A DNA stretch of 64,000 nt from Spirosomataceae bacterium TFI 002 (GCA_900230115.1 LT907983.1:2170001-2234000), one strand, 5' to 3'. Positions 25,066 to 34,247 are shown, numbered from the stretch's first letter. The notes: generated from the letters alone by a model not told the origin. Made by a program: numbers and translations.

Positions 25066-25986
25066 TTATGACTTAAATACTCTGGAGACCTCAGCTAAAT
25101 CCTTGATATGTGCTTCTACGGCATCCATGTTTCCAGGTGTATTTTCTTCAATACACTGTTCAATAACTAAGTGGGGCCTGACCTTCTGCTTGCGTAACTC
25201 ATCTGCAAATCGAAGGTAATTGATATCTCCACGACCTGAAAAGGTTTCCTTCCAAATTCCGTTTTCTGACTGACGAATATGAAGTTCAACAATTCTGCTT
25301 CCGTACATTTTCAATATATCAAAAACCGCCAATTCGGAATCTTGAGAACCACGGTAAACCCAATGAATATCAAAGCAAAAACTAACATTCTTAGCACTTG
25401 TATTTTGTAGCATGTGATGAAACTCTCTTGCACCTGCCCTTAATTCAACATCATGCGTATGATAAGCAAGTGTAATCCCTCTTTTCTTAAGTTGCTTACC
25501 AAGCATTTCCAAGTTTTCGGCTTGAATTGCTAGCTCTGCATCTGTCTTAAGCTCGGCCCCACCCCATTTTATTGGACTTGGATTTGTTACCATTATTTTG
25601 GTATTCACCTCTTTCAAAACATCCGCTATTTTGAGAACTGCGTTGATAGAATCTTTTGCTTTATTTTTTTCGTGCAAAACACTGTTAACATAAACCGAAG
25701 GTATTGATATGCCATGTTTATTTACTGCAGCAATTATTTCTTTTGTTTGTTTTACGTCATCTAGACTAGGCTCAAAAGCCTTCAGTCCCGTTTTAGCATA
25801 GTCAGCAATACAAGCATCCCAGTTTACACCCCATTTTTTGCCTGCTCTCCTGTAAAATGTAAGCCAGTTATATGCATTTGCCGAAATAGGAAAAGCTTCT
25901 CCTTTTTTCTTTGCTTCCGCCACGCTCACTCCTGCCAATGGTGCGAGTGAAAGTAAACTGGCAAATTTTCTTCTTGAAAGTTTCAT
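25066..25986 (-). CDS. exported sugar phosphate isomerase/epimerase-fold protein
   Basis: 306 residues. A twin-arginine-like signal (MKLSRRKFASLLSLAPLAG) precedes an AP-endonuclease-2/xylose-isomerase TIM barrel. GISIPSVYVNSVLHEKN, KRGITLAYHTHDVEL, VSFCFDIHWVYRGS and IVELHIRQSENG carry the conserved metal-ligand His, Glu and Asp positions. Export makes a cytosolic sugar-phosphate role unlikely; periplasmic relatives include hydratases and isomerases acting on oxidised sugars. It is 4 bases downstream of the M61 peptidase gene in the minus-strand run. A similar exported paralogue occurs at 51596. Confidence 0.82.
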   Translation of the reverse strand: MKLSRRKFASLLSLAPLAGVSVAEAKKKGEAFPISANAYNWLTFYRRAGKKWGVNWDACIADYAKTGLKAFEPSLDDVKQTKEIIAAVNKHGISIPSVYVNSVLHEKNKAKDSINAVLKIADVLKEVNTKIMVTNPSPIKWGGAELKTDAELAIQAENLEMLGKQLKKRGITLAYHTHDVELRAGAREFHHMLQNTSAKNVSFCFDIHWVYRGSQDSELAVFDILKMYGSRIVELHIRQSENGIWKETFSGRGDINYLRFADELRKQKVRPHLVIEQCIEENTPGNMDAVEAHIKDLAEVSRVFKS

Positions 25987-25990
25987 GAGG

Positions 25991-27841
25991 TTAAAATATC
26001 TTTTTCGCCCCGTTCATCCAAGCTTCACGTAAATTCAGTTGCTCCGTACTAGGGTTCTGCATCGCTTCCAAATGTGGAGGAGTTGGGATATCTACTATTA
26101 TCATTGGTGCTGAAAGCTTAATCACCTCCTCGGTTCCGCTCTTGTTTTTTCTAGCAACTTCAACTTCAAGTGTTTTCCCCTCCTCAAATTTGGCCATTTC
26201 TTGTTTAAACAGCTCGAAAGGTTGATCCTTAGGGAAAGCAAAACCATTGATACTTATTAGGTCATCTCCTTGTTGGTAACCCATTTTTTCACCAAACTCA
26301 TTCATTTGAGCAGTTGAGATGATTGTTGGCCGGCCACTTTCCTGATTAAAACCTATTGCAACACTTCCAAAAGTAAAATCTTTTCGTGTCCCTCCTTCTT
26401 CATATGCTACTCCTATGAGACCAAAAAGCTCTTGGAGAGGTAATGGATTGGTTCCTGAAACATATTTTTTCAAATACGATTTTACTTCAGGATACGAGTT
26501 TTTAGCGATGATATTGAAAAGCTTTTTGTCTTTGAACGGTTTATCTGCACCGTATAGCGTTTTGAGCTCATTCATAAGGTCCATTATTCCCTTTTCCCCA
26601 TTTGAGTTTTTACGAATAAGCACATCAACCATAAACCCTATCAATGCACCTTTTTCATAAACATTTCCGTACTCCCCTTCATATTTCCCAAGTACTCCTT
26701 TACTCATTTTTGTAAATGGAAGTTCATCGTCGTACGCTTTGGTGTAGTTGGCTATTTTCCCATCCATGGTTTCCAAAAAATGCTCCAAGTCCGTAAGTCC
26801 TCCAGCAAGTTGAGAGTGATGAGAAAAATACTCTGTAACTCCTTCATACATCCATAAATGTTGCGACATCTCCGGTTTATTGAAATCGAAGTAATGAATT
26901 TCTTTGGAGTGTAAATTGAGCGGTGTAACCACATGAAAAAACTCATGTGCAGCAATATCTTTCAACTGCTGAATCCATTGCTCTTGTGGTATATCTGGCA
27001 AAACATAAAGAGAAGAATAATTATGCTCCAATGCTCCATTACCAACACTGTTCTCTTCTCCTGTAACAAAATTCATTAAAAATGCATATTTATCGACAGG
27101 CAATCTGCCTCCCATGTAGGCTTGGTCTTTGAGCAACAGCTCCGAAAAATTCTCCGCTATGTACTGTGAAGTTACATTGCCACCTGGTGAGTTTACCGAT
27201 ATCAAAACTTCCGCATTGCCAACCTTCACAGTTGTAGTATCTGGCTTGCAATACAGCATAGGCATATCTACTAAGTAATTGTAACTTTCTGCAACGAAAA
27301 CATCTTCAGTATTGCTGGTACGGGCAAAAGCCATCGCAGTAGAACCATAAAAACCTGCTGGCTTCTTAACTGTAAGTTCAAACGGCTGAGCTTTCATACC
27401 ATCGAAATATCCAAAAAAACCATGCCCATTTAGCACTACTACCTCTGGCGAAATACCTGTTCCCGACATTCCGTATATATCGTTTGAGATTTTTTGATCA
27501 AAAGTATCATCCACCCAGTAAGTGATTTTGGAAAGGTTTTTCGCATCACTTATCACAAACGTGTTGTCATCTTTTCTTTCAACCGAAAGCTTTTCCCCTT
27601 GGTTGTTTTCTGCTACAAAATCCCCTATAAACCTTCCAAAATCTGCTATGGCGTAGGTGCCGGGTACCATTTTGGGAAAATAAAATACTGCTTTGCTTTT
27701 CTTAATGCTAGGAGTAAGTAGTTCAACTTTCACCCTATCATCTACAATATTCTGAAGATCAACGGTATACTTATATTCTGATTGTGCATTAACTGCGTAT
27801 GATCCAATGATAAAAAGGAGCAGCAGAGTTTTAAATTTCAT
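25991..27841 (-). CDS. M61 family metallopeptidase with PDZ domain
   Basis: 616 residues from ATG 27841; the 11 upstream codons in frame are excluded because this ATG starts a signal peptide (MKFKTLLLLFIIGSYAVNAQ). The N-terminal beta domain is followed by the gluzincin core. The zinc motif HEFFH begins at about residue 299, and the third ligand Glu lies in LWMYEGVTEYF. A PDZ domain occupies roughly 470-575 (GQESGRPTIIS region and GDDLISINGFAFP). M61 enzymes are glycyl-type aminopeptidases acting in the periplasm. It is the first gene of a six-gene minus-strand run that ends in the sulfite dehydrogenase and cytochrome. Confidence 0.92.
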   Translation of the reverse strand: MKFKTLLLLFIIGSYAVNAQSEYKYTVDLQNIVDDRVKVELLTPSIKKSKAVFYFPKMVPGTYAIADFGRFIGDFVAENNQGEKLSVERKDDNTFVISDAKNLSKITYWVDDTFDQKISNDIYGMSGTGISPEVVVLNGHGFFGYFDGMKAQPFELTVKKPAGFYGSTAMAFARTSNTEDVFVAESYNYLVDMPMLYCKPDTTTVKVGNAEVLISVNSPGGNVTSQYIAENFSELLLKDQAYMGGRLPVDKYAFLMNFVTGEENSVGNGALEHNYSSLYVLPDIPQEQWIQQLKDIAAHEFFHVVTPLNLHSKEIHYFDFNKPEMSQHLWMYEGVTEYFSHHSQLAGGLTDLEHFLETMDGKIANYTKAYDDELPFTKMSKGVLGKYEGEYGNVYEKGALIGFMVDVLIRKNSNGEKGIMDLMNELKTLYGADKPFKDKKLFNIIAKNSYPEVKSYLKKYVSGTNPLPLQELFGLIGVAYEEGGTRKDFTFGSVAIGFNQESGRPTIISTAQMNEFGEKMGYQQGDDLISINGFAFPKDQPFELFKQEMAKFEEGKTLEVEVARKNKSGTEEVIKLSAPMIIVDIPTPPHLEAMQNPSTEQLNLREAWMNGAKKIF

Positions 27842-27966
27842 TTCAAAGTCGGTTTTATGATATTCTAAAGACAATTAAAACGCCTCTTCGGTTGCATTTC
27901 TGTTTTGCAGCGTCTAAAAATGTGTTTCCTAGCCATTGGATATTTACTTTCTTAATACCTTTTAAT

Positions 27967-27974
27967 TACCTTTG
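27967..27974 (+). promoter_or_regulatory. -7 promoter box TACCTTTG
   Basis: TAnnTTTG match ending 32 bases before ATG 28006. It lies within an upstream in-frame extension of that gene, which supports the later start codon. Confidence 0.45.
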
Positions 27975-28005
27975 GCAAAATTTCGCACTCGTAATTTATT
28001 CCCGC

Positions 28006-28848
28006 ATGAAGCTGTATTTCGATCATACTCATCTACAAAATCTAGCTAAAGACCATCAGAAAGAATTTCAAAGCAACAAGCCATTCCCGTATGTTGTTAT
28101 TGACAACTTTATGGATCCTGAGGCCTTAGACAAGGTATTAGAAGAATTTCCTAAGCCTGGCCAAAAAATTTGGCATGATTACAAGAATGATTTTGAGAAA
28201 AAACAAGAACTCAACGGGGAAGGAAAAGTAGGAGAGTTTACGCAACATTTACTTTATCAATTCAACTCTGCTCCTTTTTTAATGTTTTTGGAGTCTCTCA
28301 CTGGAATAGAGCACTTAATACCAGATCCATATTTCTTTGGAGGAGGTTTGCATCAACTCAATGGGAAAGGAAAACTTGGCATGCATGCAGATTATAGCAA
28401 GCACGTAAAATGGCCCCTAGATCGTAGAATTAATGCGATTTTGTACCTCAACAAGGACTGGAAAGAGGAGTACAATGGGCACCTTGAGCTATGGGATACC
28501 GAAATGACAAAGTGTGAAAAACGTGTGGCACCACTTTTCAATCGTTTGGTAGTTTTTGCAGTTACTGACTTCAATATGCACGGAGTTCCTGACGAAATAA
28601 AATGTCCAGAAGGAATGAGCCGCAAGTCAATGGCATTTTTCTATTTTACAAATGGAAGACCATCAAGCGAGATTGATCCAAATAAAAAACTACACGTTAA
28701 ATTTACTGACAGACCGAACGAGGAAAAAGCTAGTAAAATAGACCCCGCAAATATTATTGGTTACGAACAAAACCCTATTAAAAGGTTTGTAAAAGGAATT
28801 ACACCTCCCTACCTTTTTGAATTCATCAAAAAAGTGTCAGGTAAATAA
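28006..28848 (+). CDS. 2-oxoglutarate/Fe(II)-dependent oxygenase
   Basis: 280 residues from ATG 28006; the frame is open 38 codons further upstream, but a promoter box falls there. YVVIDNFMDPEALDKVLEEFP is the typical opening of 2OG-FeII_Oxy_3 proteins. The iron ligands are His and Asp of MHADYS and the distal His of NMHGVP, and the Arg of MSRKSMAFFYFT binds 2-oxoglutarate. It hydroxylates an unknown substrate in the cytosol. The WbsX-like gene begins 2 bases after it, so it may modify a surface polysaccharide or protein made by the same pathway. Confidence 0.88.
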   Translation: MKLYFDHTHLQNLAKDHQKEFQSNKPFPYVVIDNFMDPEALDKVLEEFPKPGQKIWHDYKNDFEKKQELNGEGKVGEFTQHLLYQFNSAPFLMFLESLTGIEHLIPDPYFFGGGLHQLNGKGKLGMHADYSKHVKWPLDRRINAILYLNKDWKEEYNGHLELWDTEMTKCEKRVAPLFNRLVVFAVTDFNMHGVPDEIKCPEGMSRKSMAFFYFTNGRPSSEIDPNKKLHVKFTDRPNEEKASKIDPANIIGYEQNPIKRFVKGITPPYLFEFIKKVSGK

Positions 28849-28850
28849 AT

Positions 28851-29936
28851 ATGAACTCCGCAATTAAAAAACTTCGAGCACTAGCTGTCATACTTCCTCA
28901 ATTTCATCCAATTCCCGAAAACGACAAATGGTGGGGAAAAGGTTTTACAGAATGGACGAATGTAACAAAAGCTGAACCTCGTTTTAGAGGACATTATCAG
29001 CCACATCTTCCGGCAGACCTTGGCTTTTATGACCTCCGCATGGAACAGGCTAGAGCCGCACAAGCTGAATTAGCACAAGAGTACGATATTCACGGTTTCT
29101 GTATACACCACTATTGGTTCAATGGCAAACGCCTGATAGAAACACCTGTGAATGAAATGCTCAGACTTGGCAAACCAGACTTCCCATTTATGCTCTGCTG
29201 GGCAAATGAAAACTGGAGTCGTCGCTGGGATGGCATGGACCAAGATGTGCTCATGAAGCAAGATTACAGTCCAGAAGATCACAGGGAACATGCAAAGTAT
29301 TTATGCGAAAATGTCTTCAAAGACAAGCGATATATTACAGTAGACGGTAAACCATTTTTCCTGTTTTTTAATACACACATCATTCCTGACCTCAAAGAGA
29401 GTATTGAAATATGGCGTGATGAAGTAAAAAAACATGGCTTTGATGACATTTACCTTGGAGGTGTTCGTCCATCAGAAAATGCGATAAAAAACCCGGAAGA
29501 ACTTGGTTTTGATGTCGTAATAGAATGGCAGCCAGATTGGGCCAACCTAAAGACACAGCCTAATTTTTGGTCTCGAGTAAAAAACAAACTAGGAGTAGGT
29601 CAGTCTTATCGATTCGATCATTACGATAAAGTGGTAAAACGAATGCTAGCCAAGAAAACTCCTGATACAAAACACTATAATTGCATCATGCCTGATTGGG
29701 ACAACTGTGCTCGTAAGAAGCAAAATGCATTTTTGATTAAAGGCTCTACTCCAAAGCTATACGAAAACTGGCTTTCGGAAATATGTAAAAGGTTTACTCC
29801 TCCTTCCAAAGAAGAGAACTTTGTATTTATCAATGCCTTTAATGAGTGGGCGGAGGGAAATCACCTAGAGCCGGACCAAAAGTGGGGAAGACAGTATTTA
29901 GAGGCTACCAAGAGGGTGCTTGAAAAGTATAAATAA
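28851..29936 (+). CDS. WbsX-like glycoside hydrolase family 99-like protein
   Basis: 361 residues. LRALAVILPQFHPIPENDKWW, GKGFTEWTNVTKAEPRFRGH, YDIHGFCIHHYWFNGKRL and FMLCWANENWSRRWDG are diagnostic of the WbsX (Glyco_hydro_99-like, TIM-barrel) family found in O-antigen and capsule loci. FINAFNEWAEGNHLEPDQKWG closes the domain with likely catalytic acids. There is no signal peptide, so it acts in the cytosol, probably in polysaccharide assembly or trimming. It is cotranscribed with the 2OG oxygenase 2 bases upstream. It converges on the GH13 gene with 4 bases between stops. Confidence 0.9.
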   Translation: MNSAIKKLRALAVILPQFHPIPENDKWWGKGFTEWTNVTKAEPRFRGHYQPHLPADLGFYDLRMEQARAAQAELAQEYDIHGFCIHHYWFNGKRLIETPVNEMLRLGKPDFPFMLCWANENWSRRWDGMDQDVLMKQDYSPEDHREHAKYLCENVFKDKRYITVDGKPFFLFFNTHIIPDLKESIEIWRDEVKKHGFDDIYLGGVRPSENAIKNPEELGFDVVIEWQPDWANLKTQPNFWSRVKNKLGVGQSYRFDHYDKVVKRMLAKKTPDTKHYNCIMPDWDNCARKKQNAFLIKGSTPKLYENWLSEICKRFTPPSKEENFVFINAFNEWAEGNHLEPDQKWGRQYLEATKRVLEKYK

Positions 29937-29940
29937 GGGC

Positions 29941-31401
29941 TTATCGCTTTTTCAAAACTAACATTTCGAAGGGGCTTAGGAAACCATTTTGTAATTGCCC
30001 CCAAAGTGTCTCGAAAGCAGATAAATCAACAGCTACCTCTTGACTTTCTTTACTGATGTTGTGAAAAACCCATAGATCACCTGAATCGTGAGGTCGTTTG
30101 AAAGCAATGATATTTGGGTTCTCTATTTTTACTTGTGCTAAATTGGGATGATAAACTTGGGCTAGTGCCCCTTGGCTTCTCCTGAACTGAATGAGTTTTT
30201 TGTAATGCCTATAAAGCGAATTTTCATCCTGTGATTGTTGCAAAAGTGGCGTCACTTTTGAATCTGTATTATACCTAGGCTTTTTCCAGTTTGTTCTATC
30301 TTTATCTTGAAACCTAGTATTCCAAAGAAATGCTTCCCTGATATTTTCATCTGGCTTTTTGCCTAGCATCCCCAATTCTTCACCATAATATACAAATGGC
30401 TGCCCAGGAAGCGTAAAGAGCAAATTCGCCAACATTTTTAGCTTGTTTTGATCACCTTTCACTACCGAACCAATACGCTCCATGTCGTGATTAGTCAGCA
30501 TGTTCGCTGCTATAAAGTCAGGGTTTTCTTTCGCAAAAACCTTATAGTTGGCAAGTAGCATTTTTATAATTCCCTTCTTGTCCTCGCCTGAATTCGCAAT
30601 ATTTTGCAATTCATATGATAGGTCAAAGTCAAAGTTGGCTTTTAAGCCACGGTAAAAAGGAGCAACTTTTTTGGCTTGCGTCCACACTTCTCCAACCAAA
30701 TAGAAATTGGGTTTCACCTTTTCCATTTCTTCACGAAACTCAACCCAAAAGTCATATGCTTTTTCAACCTCGTATTCGGGATAAATATGTCGTGCGGCAT
30801 CCATTCGGAAGCCATCGGCTCCTATTTCCAGCCAGAATTTACAAGTTTTATATAATTCTTCTCTTAAAGGCTGGTGGTCTAAGTTGAGATCTGGCATTTG
30901 ATTCCAAAACATGCCATAATATTTCTCTGTTTCGCCTCTTTTTGCCCAATGCCATGGGTTTTTCTCTTGGCTATCGGCGGTTTCTTTTCTATGCTCTACA
31001 CCCAATCGCTTTATTTCAGCCGGCGTTTTCCAATTGTAATAATCTCTAAAATAATTGTCCTTCCCTTTTCTAGCCTCCTGAAACCAATGATGTTGACTGC
31101 TGGAGTGATTTAGTACAAAATCCAAAATCACTATAATTCCTCTCGAATGAGCTTCATGCAAAAGCCTTTTGAAGTCATCTAAAGTGCCAAATTCAGGATC
31201 AATCTCCCAATAATTCGTAATGTCGTATTTATGATAGGAGGGAGATCTAAAAATAGGGCTGAGCCAAATTCCTTCTACTCCTAGGTCTTGGAGATAGGCT
31301 AGTTTGGAAGTAACTCCATTTAAATCACCAATTCCGTCTCTATTAGAATCGCAAAAGGAACGAACAAATATTTGATAAAATACTGAAGGGGTTTGCTTCA
31401 A
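29941..31401 (-). CDS. alpha-amylase family (GH13) glucosidase
   Basis: 486 residues. The (beta/alpha)8 barrel starts at once with PSVFYQIFVRSFCDSNRDGI. Conserved regions are LDFVLNHSS, ADGFRMDAARHI (nucleophile Asp), FYLVGEVW (acid/base Glu) and LTNHDMERI (third Asp). A beta-domain closes the C-terminus. It cleaves alpha-glucosidic bonds of small malto-oligosaccharides or related sugars; no signal peptide is present, so it acts in the cytosol. The start is a TTG at 31399-31401, overlapping the stop of the previous gene as TTGA. No ATG precedes the barrel. Exact specificity is not assignable. Confidence 0.92.
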   Translation of the reverse strand: MKQTPSVFYQIFVRSFCDSNRDGIGDLNGVTSKLAYLQDLGVEGIWLSPIFRSPSYHKYDITNYWEIDPEFGTLDDFKRLLHEAHSRGIIVILDFVLNHSSSQHHWFQEARKGKDNYFRDYYNWKTPAEIKRLGVEHRKETADSQEKNPWHWAKRGETEKYYGMFWNQMPDLNLDHQPLREELYKTCKFWLEIGADGFRMDAARHIYPEYEVEKAYDFWVEFREEMEKVKPNFYLVGEVWTQAKKVAPFYRGLKANFDFDLSYELQNIANSGEDKKGIIKMLLANYKVFAKENPDFIAANMLTNHDMERIGSVVKGDQNKLKMLANLLFTLPGQPFVYYGEELGMLGKKPDENIREAFLWNTRFQDKDRTNWKKPRYNTDSKVTPLLQQSQDENSLYRHYKKLIQFRRSQGALAQVYHPNLAQVKIENPNIIAFKRPHDSGDLWVFHNISKESQEVAVDLSAFETLWGQLQNGFLSPFEMLVLKKR

Positions 31402-31619
31402 ACCTTGGCTTTTTTGGGTTTAAGTTCACGTATAAGCACAAAAATCAACCATACCCATGGAGCACCATGTTGAAATAAATCAAAATAATCCATGAACTGC
31501 ATACCATTACCACCACCTGCGATCCATTTGAGTTTTCCCCAAATGTGAGGTTCTGGAGTAAAGGGAGCAAGCCCAAGAGTAAGACTAAGTAATAGCGGAA
31601 TGATTATGTCTTTTTTCAT
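31398..31619 (-). CDS. small membrane protein, conserved type
   Basis: 73 residues with two hydrophobic segments (about 5-20 and 53-66). A conserved-looking PEPHIWGKLKWIAGGGNGMQFMDYFDLFQHGAPW lies between them (positions about 22-55). I have seen similar short proteins in Bacteroidota but know of no function. It sits between the rhodanese gene (TAATG, one-base overlap) and the GH13 gene (TTGA overlap), so the three are translationally coupled. Confidence 0.72.
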   Translation of the reverse strand: MKKDIIIPLLLSLTLGLAPFTPEPHIWGKLKWIAGGGNGMQFMDYFDLFQHGAPWVWLIFVLIRELKPKKAKV

Positions 31620-31999
31620 TATTTTAATCCTTTTTTGGCAAGATCATCATATCCAGCGTTGGTTAGATTATATACATTTTTGAAGCCCATTTTCACAAGC
31701 TGACTAGAAGCTTTACTACTACGCCCTCCTACTTTACAATATACAAATAGAGGCGTATTTTTGTCTAGTTTACTCACTTGGTCTTTGAAGCTTTGATCCA
31801 TCACATTGATACACTTTGAGCTTTCGAACTTCCCTTGTGACCATTCACCAGGTGTTCTTACGTCCAACAATACTGCTTTATCTGTGCTTTTGTATGTTTT
31901 AACAAAGTCATCAATTGCAAGATTTTTTGTTTGTGAGCTTGCTGAACTACAGGCCATCAGCCCAATTAAAAGGAAGAAGAAGCTAATTTGTTTTTTCAT
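31619..31999 (-). CDS. rhodanese-like lipoprotein
   Basis: 126 residues. The signal FFLLIGLMAC gives a lipoprotein Cys at about residue 17. A single rhodanese domain follows, with VLLDVRTPGEW and the active-site loop YCKVGGRSSKA, in which the Cys begins a six-residue phosphate-like loop. It would transfer sulfane sulfur or bind thiols in the periplasm or on the membrane. It overlaps the next gene by one base. The closest sulfur-related genes in the window are the sulfite dehydrogenase pair about 8 kb away, but no direct link is evident. Confidence 0.9.
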   Translation of the reverse strand: MKKQISFFFLLIGLMACSSASSQTKNLAIDDFVKTYKSTDKAVLLDVRTPGEWSQGKFESSKCINVMDQSFKDQVSKLDKNTPLFVYCKVGGRSSKASSQLVKMGFKNVYNLTNAGYDDLAKKGLK

Positions 32000-32037
32000 G
32001 ATGTTATTTTTTTTCTTTCGTTATAAATGTCAATTTT

Positions 32038-32883
32038 TCAATGTGCCAAATGGTGTGCTACCAAGTGATCAATTGGATTTTTAATCACCTTTCCAAGGTT
32101 CGTGTTATACTTATGAGCTACTTCATTTAATTCATCTTGCAAATAAAAAGCGATAGACCCTACAAAGCCAACTTCAGTGCTCGCTATTGATTTGTATTTT
32201 AAAAGATACCTTACAAATAGCTTTTCTAGCCCATCGTTCAATATAGCAGCACAATCTGAATTCGACTTATTTTCAATTACAAAACGAGCATATCCAGCAA
32301 AATAACGATTAGGAAATGGTTTTTGATAAGCATTTTCCAAAACTTGTGTTCTTGTAAACTCTCCGTGCTCCTTTTCAAACTTTGAAACTATGTCAGTTCC
32401 TAGCTCTTTACGCAAATATGCTTTAAAAAATTGTTTCCCTATGTAACCTCCGCTACCTTCATCTCCAAGCCAAAAACCTAAGGGTGCTATTTGGTCAGTA
32501 ATTCCTTCTCCATTATAGTATCCAGAATTGGCTCCAGTACCAAGTATCACCGCAATTCCTTCACTGAGGCCATATAAAGCACGTGCTGCACCTATAAGAT
32601 CCGAAGAAATATTGATGTCATCTACAAACGGATAACATTTGGCAATAATTCCATGAATTTGCTCTGCTACCGCGGGCCCTGTTATTCCAGTTCCATAATA
32701 GTGAATCGCATCTAATGGCCCATCATAGACAGGCAACAGTGATTTGGCCAATTCATCTGCAATATTACTACTTGCTTGGTAGTAGGGATTTATCCCCAAG
32801 GAGCTTACCCTTATTGGGTTTTTCCCTTTCTCCACAAAACACCAATCTGTTTTTGTAGAACCGCTGTCAGCTATTAAAATCAT
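32038..32883 (-). CDS. BadF/BadG-type ATPase, probable N-acetylglucosamine kinase
   Basis: 281 residues of actin-like ATPase fold. The phosphate-1 loop is MILIADSGSTKTDWCFV, the phosphate-2/adenosine region contains IAVILGTGANSGYYNG, and APLGFWLGDEGSGGYIGKQFF is the sugar-binding signature of eukaryote-like GlcNAc kinases in the BcrAD_BadFG family. It probably phosphorylates amino sugars from peptidoglycan recycling. That fits a NagZ-type gene about 2 kb away at 35025, though the two are on opposite strands. No signal peptide is present. Confidence 0.85.
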   Translation of the reverse strand: MILIADSGSTKTDWCFVEKGKNPIRVSSLGINPYYQASSNIADELAKSLLPVYDGPLDAIHYYGTGITGPAVAEQIHGIIAKCYPFVDDINISSDLIGAARALYGLSEGIAVILGTGANSGYYNGEGITDQIAPLGFWLGDEGSGGYIGKQFFKAYLRKELGTDIVSKFEKEHGEFTRTQVLENAYQKPFPNRYFAGYARFVIENKSNSDCAAILNDGLEKLFVRYLLKYKSIASTEVGFVGSIAFYLQDELNEVAHKYNTNLGKVIKNPIDHLVAHHLAH

Positions 32884-32917
32884 TTAAATGTGTATTATTT
32901 TGAACCACTATTATCAC

Positions 32918-32925
32918 TACTTTTG
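32918..32925 (+). promoter_or_regulatory. -7 promoter box TACTTTTG
   Basis: TAnnTTTG match ending 32 bases before the M16 peptidase ATG, in the 73-base divergent gap after the kinase gene. Confidence 0.42.
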
Positions 32926-32956
32926 TTCTCATTTTTGTGGATCGTAGAATTGTGAA

Positions 32957-34195
32957 ATGACTGAATATCAAGTTTTTGAATTACCCAATGGAATTCGAAT
33001 TGCTCATCGCCAAGTAACCCATACCAAAATTGTGCATTGTGGTATCATGCTCGATATTGGTAGTAGAGACGAAAAACCACATCAAGTGGGATTAGCTCAT
33101 TTTTGGGAACACATGGCTTTCAAAGGTACTAAAAAGCGGAAATCTTATCATATAATTAATCGACTTGAGTCGGTTGGTGGAGAACTTAATGCTTATACAA
33201 CCAAAGAAAAGGTTTGTTTCTATGCATCTGTGCTAGATCGCCATTTCGATAAGTCTGTAGAACTTTTAGCCGATATTACTTTTCAATCTATTTTTCCTGA
33301 AAAACAGGTTGAAAAAGAAAGAGGTGTGATTTTGGAGGAAATGTCAATGTATTTGGATGCACCAGAAGATGCAATTCAGGATGAGTTTGACGAAGTACTT
33401 TTTCCAAACCATACACTTGGTAATAACATATTAGGAACGCCCAAAAGCGTAAAATCTTTCAAAAGAGAGGACTTACAGGACTTTATTGCCGAAAACATGA
33501 ACACTGAAAAGATCATTTTTTCGGTTGTAGGTAACATCACTTTTGCAAAGGCAAAACGAATTGCAGAAAAGTATTTGTCTGATGTTCCGGCTACGAACAA
33601 ACAACAAATACGAGTAAAACCTGATCTCTATATTCCTCAAAAGCTTTCTATTAGCAAATCAATAAATCAAGCTCATGTAGCTATTGGGAGGGATGCTTTT
33701 GATCTTCATGACAAAAAAAGATTTCCATTTTTCACCCTTATAAATCTTCTTGGTGGTCCAGGAATGAACTCAAGATTCAATCTTAGTTTACGTGAGAAGT
33801 TTGGCTTGGTTTATAATATTGATGCCAACTTCACTTCTTATACGGATTCTGGTTTTCTAGGAATTTACTTCGCAACTGACAAAAGCAACCTGAACAGGGC
33901 AATTAAGCTAGTTGACAAAGAGATGCAAAACCTAAGAGAGAAAACTCTTGGCGAAGTACAACTAAGATCGGTTAAGGAACAATTGATGGGGCAGCTTGCC
34001 ATGTCAGAGGAAAGTAACCAAGGCTATATGATGGTAATGGCAAAGTCTTTACTTGATTTAGGATACGTAGATTCGCTTCAAGATATCTTTGAAGTGATTC
34101 AAAATATCACTGCTAAAGAAATTCAAGATTTAGCAAACGAAATGCTTTTACCAGAACAAATGAGCATGCTAACTTATCTTCCCAGTGAGTCATAA
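32957..34195 (+). CDS. M16 family zinc peptidase
   Basis: 412 residues. The inverted zinc motif HxxEH is HFWEH in GLAHFWEHMAFKGTKKR (about residues 50-54), with the distal Glu in VEKERGVILEEM. The second half contains the substrate-clamp lobe (GGPGMNSRFNLSLREKFGLVY). This is the short single-unit M16 form, like mitochondrial processing peptidase subunits. There is no signal peptide, so it is likely cytosolic. A bidirectional terminator follows directly after the stop. Confidence 0.93.
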   Translation: MTEYQVFELPNGIRIAHRQVTHTKIVHCGIMLDIGSRDEKPHQVGLAHFWEHMAFKGTKKRKSYHIINRLESVGGELNAYTTKEKVCFYASVLDRHFDKSVELLADITFQSIFPEKQVEKERGVILEEMSMYLDAPEDAIQDEFDEVLFPNHTLGNNILGTPKSVKSFKREDLQDFIAENMNTEKIIFSVVGNITFAKAKRIAEKYLSDVPATNKQQIRVKPDLYIPQKLSISKSINQAHVAIGRDAFDLHDKKRFPFFTLINLLGGPGMNSRFNLSLREKFGLVYNIDANFTSYTDSGFLGIYFATDKSNLNRAIKLVDKEMQNLREKTLGEVQLRSVKEQLMGQLAMSEESNQGYMMVMAKSLLDLGYVDSLQDIFEVIQNITAKEIQDLANEMLLPEQMSMLTYLPSES

Positions 34196-34200
34196 AAAAA

Positions 34201-34221
34201 GCCAGCCTCTTGGAGGCTAGC
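34201..34221. terminator. bidirectional intrinsic terminator
   Basis: GCCAGCCTC (34201-34209) pairs with GAGGCTAGC (34213-34221) around a 3-base loop with one mismatch. It has an A-tract before it and a T-rich tract after it. It serves the convergent M16 gene and the 34248-34826 gene. Confidence 0.82.
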
Positions 34222-34247
34222 TTTTCTTTAATGCTTTAATATTCTAC

